DNA from: Acidimicrobiia bacterium
GTDB taxonomy: Bacteria; Actinomycetota; Acidimicrobiia; Acidimicrobiales; MedAcidi-G1
Assembly (NCBI GenBank): GCA_015658775.1
Contig: DQOF01000035.1
Coordinates: 1 to 39,817 of the forward strand
Length of the DNA: 39,817 nucleotides
Direction: 5' to 3'
Shown here: piece after piece, positions 29,353-37,395 of the stretch
How the letters are laid out: each line of letters starts with the position of its first letter
Position numbering within the stretch: position 1 is the stretch's first letter
Notes under the pieces: model-generated
The model's database searches: none
What the model saw: only the letters and a program-made list of their open reading frames with translations
What the model was told of the DNA's origin: nothing
Made by a program: the position numbers and the translations under genes

Positions 29353-30732
29353 ATGGCAACCGACCCTCTCGCCGCACGCACGGTGACGGCCCTGACAGAA
29401 GGATCCGCATCCATGCCACCAGTCGGTCGAGAGCGATTCATCGCTGACGTCGTGGTCACGTGCGATGAAGCCGATTCCGTCCATGGCCCCGGCGTCGTCG
29501 ACATCGAGGACGGCAGGATCTGCTGGGTCGGGCCCAAGGCTGATGCACCAGAAGCATGCACAACCATGTCGGTGAACGACATCGGTGGTCTGCTGATGCC
29601 GGGACTGGTGAACTCCCACTGTCACACGCCCATGACGCTCGTGCGCGGGGTCGGCGACGGCCTTCCTCTCCAGCGGTGGCTCACCGAGGCCATGTGGCCG
29701 CGGGAGGGTCGCATGACCCCGGAGGACGTCTGGTGGGGCATGACCCTCGGGTCGGCCGAGATGCTGCGGGCCGGGGTCACCACCAGCTGCGAGATGTACC
29801 TCCACGAGGAACCCATCGTCGATGCCGTCGGGGCATCGGGCGCCCGACTGGTGATCACCCCCGGGGTGGTGTCGGCGCTCCACCCGGGCGACTCGGGTGA
29901 CGGCCGAACGGCGGCCATCGTCGACTTCCATGCCCGTCACCACGACCCGAAAGGCCGCATCACGGTGGGCTTGGGGCCCCACTCGGCCTACGACCTGGGG
30001 GTCGAACGGGTCGCAGCGCTGGCCGGGACGGCCCGCCAACTCGACGCCGTGCTGCACATCCACCTGGCCGAGACCACCCAGGAGAGCGCCGGGTTGGTGG
30101 CCGAACACGGGTGCAGCGTCGTGCGCTCCCTTGCCGATCACGGGGTGTTCGAGGGTCGGGTGCTGGCCGCCCACGGCGTCTGGGTCGACGACGACGACAT
30201 CTCGATCCTGGCCGAGTGGGGCGTAGCGATCGCCCACTGCCCGTTGTCCAACATGAAGTTGGGGTCGGGCATCGCCCCGGTCGAAGCCATGCGGCGAGCC
30301 GGGGTGACCGTGGCGTTGGGGACCGACGGACCTGCGTCGAACGACACGCTGAACCTCTGGGAGGAGGTCAAGTTCGCCCCGCTGCTGGCCCGGGTGCATG
30401 CCCTCGACGCCACGGTGCTTCCGCCGGTCGAGACGTTGGCCATGGCCACCCGAATCGGAGCGCTGGCCGTCGGCCTCGACGATGTCGGATGTCTGGCTCC
30501 CGGCTTCGCCGCCGACATGATCAGGATCGACCTCGACCACCATGCGTTTGTTCCGGTCACCGAACCGGCAGACCTGCTCGCCCACCTGGCGTGGGCCGGC
30601 TCGGACCGCCTGGTCAGCGACGTGTGGGTGGCCGGCAACCAGGTGGTGGCCGGAGGCCGGGTGCTCACCGTCGACGAGGAGCGCGCCCGGGCCGAGGTCC
30701 AACAGCGGGCCCAGCGTCTGGCAGCCGGATGA
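29353..30732 (+). CDS. Amidohydrolase, 5'-methylthioadenosine/S-adenosylhomocysteine deaminase-like
   Basis: GLLMPGLVNSHCHTPMTLVRGVGDGLPLQRWLTEAMWPREGRMTPEDVWWGMTLGSAEMLRAGVTTSCEMYLHEEPIVDAV, HIHLAETTQE, VLAAHGVWVDDDDISILAEWGVAIAHCPLSNMKLGSGIAPVEAMRRAGVTVALGTDGPASNDTLNLWEEVKFAPLL. Confidence 0.93.
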   Translation: MATDPLAARTVTALTEGSASMPPVGRERFIADVVVTCDEADSVHGPGVVDIEDGRICWVGPKADAPEACTTMSVNDIGGLLMPGLVNSHCHTPMTLVRGVGDGLPLQRWLTEAMWPREGRMTPEDVWWGMTLGSAEMLRAGVTTSCEMYLHEEPIVDAVGASGARLVITPGVVSALHPGDSGDGRTAAIVDFHARHHDPKGRITVGLGPHSAYDLGVERVAALAGTARQLDAVLHIHLAETTQESAGLVAEHGCSVVRSLADHGVFEGRVLAAHGVWVDDDDISILAEWGVAIAHCPLSNMKLGSGIAPVEAMRRAGVTVALGTDGPASNDTLNLWEEVKFAPLLARVHALDATVLPPVETLAMATRIGALAVGLDDVGCLAPGFAADMIRIDLDHHAFVPVTEPADLLAHLAWAGSDRLVSDVWVAGNQVVAGGRVLTVDEERARAEVQQRAQRLAAG

Positions 30733-31172
30733 CCGCCGACGAGATTGCGGCCCTGCTGGGCATGGTGCTCCTGCCCGGGGAGGGCGGCCGCTGGGTGCAG
30801 ACTCTCCTGGACGACCGGTCCAGCGCCATTCTCTACCTGCTGTCCGACGGGGACTTCTCGGCCATGCACCGTCTCGACGCCGACGAGATCTACCACCACT
30901 ACGCCGGTGATCCGGTCGAGATGTTGTTCCTCGATCCCGATGGGTCGGTGGACCGGCCGGTGCTCGGCTCCGATCTGGAGGCCGGTCAGCGCCCCCAGTT
31001 GGTGGTGCCGGTCGGGGTGTGGCAGGGATCGTCGACGCTGGGGCAGTGGTCGCTGCTGGGCACGACCATGGCACCCCCGTACAGCGACGAGGGGTTCGAG
31101 CTGGGCGAGCGTGACCGCCTGGTCGACGGGTGGCCCGCCGCCGCCGGCCGCATCGAGCAGTTGACCCGCTGA
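30729..31172 (+). CDS. Cupin-type DUF985 family protein
   Basis: MTADEIAALLGMVLLPGEGGRWVQTLLDDRSSAILYLLSDGDFSAMHRLDADEIYHHYAGDPVEMLFLDPDG...LVVPVGVWQGSSTLGQWSLLGTTMAPPYSDEGFELG; ATGA overlap with the upstream deaminase. Confidence 0.85.
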   Translation: MTADEIAALLGMVLLPGEGGRWVQTLLDDRSSAILYLLSDGDFSAMHRLDADEIYHHYAGDPVEMLFLDPDGSVDRPVLGSDLEAGQRPQLVVPVGVWQGSSTLGQWSLLGTTMAPPYSDEGFELGERDRLVDGWPAAAGRIEQLTR

Positions 31173-31180
31173 ACGGGTGG

Positions 31181-31912
31181 TTACCAGGTGGGCCGGGCGA
31201 GCACGCCGCCGTCGACCACCAGGTCGACGCCGGTGATCCACCGGGCCTGGTCGGACACGAGGAAGGCCACCGCGTCGGCCACGTCCTCGGGTGTGCCCAG
31301 ACGGCCGAGGGGAGCGGCGGCCAGCCATCGGTCGACCCCTTCGGGCCACCGCTCGGCCAGCCGGCCGTCGTCGATGAGCCCCGGTGACACCGAGTTGATC
31401 CGGATGCCCGAGGGCCCCAACTCCAGGGCTGCGGCCCGGGTGGCCATCACCAGGCCGGCCTTCGCCGCGGCGTAGTGAGCGTGTCCGGCCGCCGGTTGGT
31501 GCGCCTCGATGGAGGCGATGTTGACCACCGCCCCGCCCTCGTGCATGACGGTGGCGGCCGCAGCGGTGAGCACCTGGGTGGCCCGAAGGTCGACGGTCAG
31601 CACCTCGTCCCAGGCGGCGGCGGTGAGGGCGTTGAACGGTTCGACGGGCTGGATGCCGGCGTTGTTGACCAACAGGTCCAGGCGACCGGTGGCCGCCACG
31701 GTCTCGTCAACCAGGCGTCGAGGCTCCCCGATGGCGGCCAGGTCGGCGATAAGCAGCGGGGTGCCCAACTCGGCGGCCAGCGGCTCGGCCCGTCGTGTGC
31801 TCCGGTGGGCGGCGGCGACGACGCACAGACCGTCGGCGTGCAGGCGTCGGGCGATGGCCGCCCCGATGGCACCGTCGGCGCCGGTGACCAGGGCGACGGG
31901 CGTGCCGTTCAT
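31181..31912 (-). CDS. SDR family oxidoreductase
   Basis: PVALVTGADGAIGAAIARRLHADGLCVV, LVNNAGIQPVEPF, HYAAAKAGLVMATRAAALELGPSGIRINSVSPGLI, WITGVDLVVDGGVLARPTW. Confidence 0.93.
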   Translation of the reverse strand: MNGTPVALVTGADGAIGAAIARRLHADGLCVVAAAHRSTRRAEPLAAELGTPLLIADLAAIGEPRRLVDETVAATGRLDLLVNNAGIQPVEPFNALTAAAWDEVLTVDLRATQVLTAAAATVMHEGGAVVNIASIEAHQPAAGHAHYAAAKAGLVMATRAAALELGPSGIRINSVSPGLIDDGRLAERWPEGVDRWLAAAPLGRLGTPEDVADAVAFLVSDQARWITGVDLVVDGGVLARPTW

Positions 31913-32649
31913 CCTTGCACCCAACGGGCACCGAGGACGGTGGCCGCCCCACCCAGCAGACGGGCGACCGGATCGGCCGCGATGGCCAGCACCTGCCAGA
32001 TCTCGTCCAGGGTCAACTCCACGTCACCCAGGCCGGCCGCCGGGTTCGACACCACGCCGACCGATGCGTACGGCAGGGCCAGCTCGCGGGCCAGCGCTAC
32101 CTCCGGGTAGCCGGTCATGCCCACCAGGTCGCCGCCGAAGCCGGCGTACATCCTGATCTCAGCCGGGGTCTCGAACCGGGGTCCGTTGGCGCACACATAG
32201 GTGCCCCCGTCGACGACGGCCAGGCCCTCCTCGTCGGCCACATGGCGCAGGATGCCCCGCAGGTCGGGGTCGTACGGTTCGGTCATGTCGGTGTGGCGGA
32301 CCTCGTCGTCGAAGAAGGTGTCGGCCCGTCCGCTGGTCTGGTCGACGAACTGGTCGATCAGCACCAGGGTGCCGTTGGCGTAGGAGGGGTTGATGCCACC
32401 GCTCACCGCGGTGGCCAGCACCGCCCGGGCGCCGACGTCGTGGAGTGCCCACAGGTTGGCCCGGTAGTTGATGCGCTGGGGAGGCACCGAGTGGCCGGAG
32501 CCGTGGCGGGGGAGGAACGCCACCGGACAGTTGTTCCATGTTCCGAGGGTGAGCTCGACCGGCCCGTAGGGTGTGTCGAGCACGGGTGTGCGACGATCCG
32601 TCACGCCGGGGAGGTCGTAGAAGCCGCTTCCGGTGATGAGTCCCAACAC
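31909..32649 (-). CDS. 5'-methylthioadenosine / methylthioinosine phosphorylase-like protein
   Basis: GLITGSGFYDLPG, FLPRHGSGHSVPPQRINYRANLWALHDVGARAVLATAVSGGINPSYANGTLVLIDQFVDQTSGRADTFFD, YVCANGPRFETPAEIRMYAGFGGDLVGMTGYPEVALARELALPYASVGVVSNPAAGL. GTG start at 32649. Confidence 0.9.
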   Translation of the reverse strand: MLGLITGSGFYDLPGVTDRRTPVLDTPYGPVELTLGTWNNCPVAFLPRHGSGHSVPPQRINYRANLWALHDVGARAVLATAVSGGINPSYANGTLVLIDQFVDQTSGRADTFFDDEVRHTDMTEPYDPDLRGILRHVADEEGLAVVDGGTYVCANGPRFETPAEIRMYAGFGGDLVGMTGYPEVALARELALPYASVGVVSNPAAGLGDVELTLDEIWQVLAIAADPVARLLGGAATVLGARWVQG

Positions 32650-32668
32650 GACAGCCGAGGGTAGTCAG

Positions 32669-33727
32669 ATGGCGGAAGCAACATCGGACCAGCGACCACA
32701 TACCGTCGATTATCTCGACGGTGTGGTCGTGCTGCTGGACCAGACAGCGCTCCCGGACCAGGAGCGGTACGTCCGGTGCGACACCTGGCAGCGGGTCGCC
32801 TCGGCGATTGCCGACCTGGAGGTGCGGGGTGCTCCGGTGATCGGGGTGACCGCGGCCTTCGGCTTGGCTCTGGCGGCCAAGGCATCCACCGCGGTGACCC
32901 CGGATGGTCTGCGCGCCGAGCTGGGCGAGGTGGCCGCTGCATTGATCGCTACTCGGCCGACGGCGGTGAACCTGGCGTGGGCCGTCGAGGCGGTGATGGC
33001 TGCCGCCGGTGCGACAGCGGACACGGTGGATGAGGTGCAAAAGGCCGTCGAGGCGTGTTCCCGGCGACTCCACGCCGAGGATCTGGCGGTGTGTCGGGCC
33101 ATCGGGGATGCCGGGGCGGCCCTGTTGGAAAGGATGAGCGACGTCATCACCCACTGCAACGCGGGTGCTCTGGCCACTGTTGGGTACGGCACCGCCCTGG
33201 GGGTCGTCCGATCGGCTCACCGGGTGAACCCGAACCTCCACGTGTGGGTCGATGAGACCCGACCGGTGCTGCAAGGGGCCCGGTTGACCGCCTTCGAATT
33301 GGGGCGCGACGGCATCGACTGCACGGTCATCGCAGACGGGGCAGCAGCATCGGTGTTGGCGGCCGGTGGGGTCGGCGCGGCGGTGGTCGGCGCCGACCGG
33401 ATCGCCGCCAACGGCGATGTCGCCAACAAGATCGGCACCTACGGCCTGGCTGTGTCGTGTCGGCACCACGGGGTGCCGTTCTACGTTGCTGCTCCACGGT
33501 CCACGATCGATGTCGACACTCCCGACGGGGCCGCCATCGAGATCGAGCAACGTCCGGCGGCCGAGGTCGCCGAGTACGGGGGCAGGCCCATCACCCCGTT
33601 CGGAGCCCGGGTGTTCAACCCGGCGTTCGACGTGACCCCGGCCGAACTGATCGACGGCATCGTCACCGAGGTCGGGGTGTTGCGGGCGCCGTACGGTCCG
33701 GCCATCGTCGCAGCGATGGCTCGTTGA
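32669..33727 (+). CDS. mtnA: S-methyl-5-thioribose-1-phosphate isomerase
   Basis: VVLLDQTALPDQERYVRCDTWQRVASAIADLEVRGAPVIGVTAAFGLALAAK, ITHCNAGALATVGYGTALGVVRSAH, VWVDETRPVLQGARLTAFELGRDGIDCTVIADGAAASVLAAGGVGAAVVGADRIAANGDVANKIGTYGLAVSCRHHGVPFYVAAPRSTID. Confidence 0.96.
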   Translation: MAEATSDQRPHTVDYLDGVVVLLDQTALPDQERYVRCDTWQRVASAIADLEVRGAPVIGVTAAFGLALAAKASTAVTPDGLRAELGEVAAALIATRPTAVNLAWAVEAVMAAAGATADTVDEVQKAVEACSRRLHAEDLAVCRAIGDAGAALLERMSDVITHCNAGALATVGYGTALGVVRSAHRVNPNLHVWVDETRPVLQGARLTAFELGRDGIDCTVIADGAAASVLAAGGVGAAVVGADRIAANGDVANKIGTYGLAVSCRHHGVPFYVAAPRSTIDVDTPDGAAIEIEQRPAAEVAEYGGRPITPFGARVFNPAFDVTPAELIDGIVTEVGVLRAPYGPAIVAAMAR

Positions 33728-33739
33728 CCGGCGGGAGGA

Positions 33740-35275
33740 TCAGGCTGGTTGGTCGCTGCCCGACAGCATGAGCCGACCGATGTGGGCCCGGTCCAGGTCG
33801 GCGGCATCGGCCACGATGACCAGGCGTCCCCGGTAGATCACCCCGATCCGGTCGGAGAGGCTCAGGATCTCGTCCAACTCCGCGGAGACCAGCAGAACCC
33901 CGACCCCGCGATCCCGCTGCTCGATCAACTGACGGTGGACGAACTCGATACTGCCGACGTCGATACCCCGGGTGGGTTGTGCGGCGACCAGCAGGGGTGC
34001 TCCATGGGAGAACTCGCGGGCGGCGATGACCTTCTGCTTGTTGCCACCTGACAACGATCGGGCGGGTGCGTCGATCGAGGCGGTTCTGATGTCGAACCGT
34101 TCGACCAGATGCCGGGCCTCGTCGTCGATGGCTGCGGGTTGGCGCACACCGCGCCGTGCGAACGGCGGACGGTGGTAGCGGTTCAGCACCAGGTTGTCGG
34201 CGATCGAATGGGCAGCGATCAGACCGTGTTTCTCACGATCCTCGGGCACATGGGCCACCCCCAACTCGGAGATCTCACGGGGTCGGTGGCCGGCCAACTC
34301 GGTGCCATTGACCCGGATGGAGCCGTCCAGCACGTCCCGCAGGCCAGTGATGGCTTCCACCAGCTCACGCTGCCCGTTGCCTTCGACGCCAGCGATGCCG
34401 AAGATCTCTCCGGAGCGGACCTCGAGATCGAGGTCGTCGACAGCCGGCCGACCACGGTCGTCCTGGACGCACAGGCCGTCGATGGACAACACCGGGTCGC
34501 CAGGACGGGCAGCCGACTTCGGGACCCGGAGTACGACGCTGCGGCCGACCATCATCTCGGCAAGGCCCGCCTCGTCGGTCTCGGCCGGATCGGTGGAACC
34601 GACGACACGGCCGTGACGCATCACGGTCACCCGGTCGGCGATGGCCAGCACCTCACGCAGTTTGTGGGTGATGAACACGACGGCGACGCCTTCGGCGGCC
34701 AACCCACGGAGCACGCCGAGCAACTGGTCGGTCTCCTGGGGGGTGAGCACGGCAGTGGGCTCGTCCAGGATCAACACGTCGGCCTGCCGGTAGAGCGAGC
34801 GGAGGATCTCGACGCGCTGCTGGGTGCCCACCGGGAGGTCCTCGAGCACGGCCCGGGGGTCGACATCGAGGCCGTAGCGTTCGGCCAGGCGGGTCACCTC
34901 GGCCGCTGCGGCGTCGAGATCGAGCACACCGAGACCCCGGGTGGGTTCCTGGCCCAACACCACGTTCTCGGCGACGGTGAGAACGGGAACCAACTGGAAA
35001 TGTTGGTGGACCATTCCGATGCGGTGGGCGATGGCGTCACGCGGGCTGTCCATCCGGACGGGCTTGCCGGCGACCCGGATCTCACCCTCGTCGGCGTGGT
35101 AGAGGCCGAATAAGATGTTGACCAAGGTGCTCTTGCCGGCCCCGTTCTCTCCCAGCAGGGCGTGGACCGTGCCGGCCTCGACCTGCAGGTCGACGTCCTC
35201 GTTGGCGGTGATCGACCCGAACCGTTTGGTGACCCCGATGGCCTCAAGCGCGAGCGGCGCCTGCACGGCGGTCAT
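33740..35275 (-). CDS. BMP/nucleoside-type ABC transporter ATP-binding protein (duplicated ATPase)
   Basis: LLGENGAGKSTLVNILFGLYHADEGEIRV, LPVGTQQRVEILRSLYRQADVLILDEPTAVLTPQE, GIAGVEGNGQRELVEAITGL, LSGGNKQKVIAAREFSHGAPLLVAAQPTRGIDVGS. Start at ATG 35275. Confidence 0.95.
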   Translation of the reverse strand: MTAVQAPLALEAIGVTKRFGSITANEDVDLQVEAGTVHALLGENGAGKSTLVNILFGLYHADEGEIRVAGKPVRMDSPRDAIAHRIGMVHQHFQLVPVLTVAENVVLGQEPTRGLGVLDLDAAAAEVTRLAERYGLDVDPRAVLEDLPVGTQQRVEILRSLYRQADVLILDEPTAVLTPQETDQLLGVLRGLAAEGVAVVFITHKLREVLAIADRVTVMRHGRVVGSTDPAETDEAGLAEMMVGRSVVLRVPKSAARPGDPVLSIDGLCVQDDRGRPAVDDLDLEVRSGEIFGIAGVEGNGQRELVEAITGLRDVLDGSIRVNGTELAGHRPREISELGVAHVPEDREKHGLIAAHSIADNLVLNRYHRPPFARRGVRQPAAIDDEARHLVERFDIRTASIDAPARSLSGGNKQKVIAAREFSHGAPLLVAAQPTRGIDVGSIEFVHRQLIEQRDRGVGVLLVSAELDEILSLSDRIGVIYRGRLVIVADAADLDRAHIGRLMLSGSDQPA

Positions 35276-36270
35276 TCGCGGTCGTAGGGCTGACCCAGCG
35301 AGGCCGGGGGTCGGGCCCGGCCGACGAAGCCGGCCAGCACGATGATGGTCACGATGAAGGGCAGCATCCCAACGAACTGCGGGTGGTCGGTGAACCATCC
35401 CCGGAACTGGAACTGGGTCTGGATGGCGTTCGTGTAGCCGAACAGCAGGGCCGCACCCCAGGCTCCGACCGGGTTCCACCGGCCGAAGATCATGACGGCC
35501 AGGGCCACGAACCCCTTGCCGTTGGTCATGCCCCGTTCGAATGAGCCGACGGCTTCGAGGCTGAGGTAGGCGCCGGCCAGGCCGGCGATGGCGCCACCCA
35601 GGATGAGGTTCAGGTACCGCATCCGGACGACGGAGATGCCGACTGTTTCCGCCGCGCTGGGGTGTTCGCCGACGGCTCGTGTGTGCAACCCCCAGGTGGT
35701 GCGGAACAGGGCGTACCAGAGGGCGACGACGAGCAGCAGCGACACATAGGTGATGGGCGGGTTTATGAAGAACACCTTGCCGATGACGGGCAGGTCGGCC
35801 AGTGGCCCGAGCCTAATGATCGGTGTCTTGCCGGGAAGGGAACGCCCCTGGGTGAAGAAGAAGCTGGTGAGGCCGATGGCAGCGATGTTGAGCACCGTGC
35901 CGGCGATGATTTGGTCGCCTTTGAGCGTGACCGACAGTCCAGCCAGGGCAGCCCCCATCAGGGCGCCGACGGTGATGCCGGCGGCCACACCCATGAGCAG
36001 CGACTGGCTGCCGGAAGCGACCATGAAGCCGGCGAAGGCCGACATGAGCATCTGGCCTTCGATGCCGATGTTGACGACACCGGACCGCTCGCTGAGGATG
36101 CCGCACATGGCGCCGAGGACGAGCGGTGTGGAGTGCCGAAGAGTGGCGGCCAGGATCGCAGTGGTGGGATCCAGTCGGAAGTCGCCGGTGAACAACGTGA
36201 AGGCGGTGATGCCGATGATGACCACCAACCACCAGCGGTATCTGACGAGTCGTCCGGCGAGGGTGGTCAT
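35272..36270 (-). CDS. BMP/nucleoside-type ABC transporter permease
   Basis: STPLVLGAMCGILSERSGVVNIGIEGQMLMSAFAGFMV, MRYLNLILGGAIAGLAGAYLSLEAVGSFERGMTNGKGFVALAVMIFGRWNPVGAWGAALLFGYTNAIQ. Confidence 0.94.
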   Translation of the reverse strand: MTTLAGRLVRYRWWLVVIIGITAFTLFTGDFRLDPTTAILAATLRHSTPLVLGAMCGILSERSGVVNIGIEGQMLMSAFAGFMVASGSQSLLMGVAAGITVGALMGAALAGLSVTLKGDQIIAGTVLNIAAIGLTSFFFTQGRSLPGKTPIIRLGPLADLPVIGKVFFINPPITYVSLLLVVALWYALFRTTWGLHTRAVGEHPSAAETVGISVVRMRYLNLILGGAIAGLAGAYLSLEAVGSFERGMTNGKGFVALAVMIFGRWNPVGAWGAALLFGYTNAIQTQFQFRGWFTDHPQFVGMLPFIVTIIVLAGFVGRARPPASLGQPYDRE

Positions 36271-37328
36271 GTCGATCCCCAGGTTGCCCCGACCGAGACG
36301 CCGTCGTCCTGTCGACTCTTGACGAACCAGCGGACGATGATCGGGGTGGCGACGAACAACAGGATCAACGCTTCGATCACGTCCACGATTTCCGGCGCGA
36401 CCCCCGCTTTGAACTGCATGAGGGAAGCGGACGCGTTCATCGCCGCGATCAGGATGGCTGCGGGGATGACGGCGATCGGGTGGGTGCGAGCCAACAGGGC
36501 GATGGTGATGCCGTCGAATCCGAGCCCGGCGTTGACGCCGGGTTCGTAACGTCCCACGACGCCGAGAGTTTCGATGGAACCGCCGATGGCGGCGAGGAAG
36601 CCGCTGATCGTCATGGTCAGGACGATGATGCGCTTCACCGAGATGCCCGCGTAGCCGGCTGCGCTCGGGTTCAGGCCGACCGAACGGATCTCGAATCCGA
36701 ACGTCGTGCGTTGCAGGAGGAACCAGATGGCCAGGGCGAAGGCCACGGCGATGAAGAAGCCGAGTGGCACATGGCCCCAGGTGGGGATCTCGGCGCTGTC
36801 CTCGATGATCGGCGTACGCACCAGGATGTCACCTTCCTTGCGCCACACCTTGGTGGCCAGCCACTCCGCCATGTTGGCGGCCACGAAGTTCAACATGATG
36901 GTGGTGATCACCTCGTGGGCGCCGCGCGTCGCCTTGAGGATTCCGGGGATGGCTCCCCAGGCTGCACCTGCAACGGCACCGAGCAGTAGCGCCAGGGGCA
37001 TGTGGATGATCCACGGGAGTCCGGTGAACCCGTAGCCGACGGCACCGGCGATCAGGGCGCCGAACAGCAACTGGCCCTGGCCGCCGATGTTGAACAGGCC
37101 CGCTTTGAAGGCGAAGGCCACTGCGAGACCCCCCATGATCAGGGGCGTGGCCTTTTCGAGGGTCGTTCCGAACGATTCCCAGCCGAAGAACGACCCCTCG
37201 ATCAGGGCCGAGTAGGCCTCAACCGGGCTTGATCCGGAGGTTGCGATCAGGATGGCCCCGACCACGAGCGCCAGCGTGACGGCGATCAGCGGAATGAGGG
37301 CGGAGCGCAGAACACTCACGGGAATCAA
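36267..37328 (-). CDS. BMP/nucleoside-type ABC transporter permease
   Basis: ATPLIMGGLAVAFAFKAGLFNIGGQGQLLFGALIAG, GAHEVITTIMLNFVAANMAEWLATKVW, GLGFDGITIALLARTHPIAVIPAAILIAAMNASASLMQFKAG. Confidence 0.94.
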   Translation of the reverse strand: MIPVSVLRSALIPLIAVTLALVVGAILIATSGSSPVEAYSALIEGSFFGWESFGTTLEKATPLIMGGLAVAFAFKAGLFNIGGQGQLLFGALIAGAVGYGFTGLPWIIHMPLALLLGAVAGAAWGAIPGILKATRGAHEVITTIMLNFVAANMAEWLATKVWRKEGDILVRTPIIEDSAEIPTWGHVPLGFFIAVAFALAIWFLLQRTTFGFEIRSVGLNPSAAGYAGISVKRIIVLTMTISGFLAAIGGSIETLGVVGRYEPGVNAGLGFDGITIALLARTHPIAVIPAAILIAAMNASASLMQFKAGVAPEIVDVIEALILLFVATPIIVRWFVKSRQDDGVSVGATWGST

Positions 37329-37341
37329 GCAGAAAAGCGAA

Positions 37342-37381
37342 GAAAAGCCGGGGAGGGGCGATGCCCGCTCCCCGGCTTTTC
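37342..37381 (-). terminator. Strong hairpin terminator/attenuator between binding-protein and permease genes
   Basis: Perfect 14-bp stem gaaaagccggggag (37342-37355) / ctccccggcttttc (37368-37381), 12-nt loop; T-rich continuation on the minus strand (ggcttttcttcgcttttct). Confidence 0.85.
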
Positions 37382-37395
37382 CTACGAGTTACCGC

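Noticed and set aside
29233-31074. 613-aa minus-strand ORF
   Set aside because: Antisense to the MTA/SAH deaminase and DUF985 genes; no recognisable domain, compositional shadow.
32159-33550. 463-aa minus-strand ORF
   Set aside because: Antisense to mtnA and out of frame with the phosphorylase; no domain signal.
34109-35113. 334-aa plus-strand ORF
   Set aside because: Antisense to a clear duplicated ABC ATPase.
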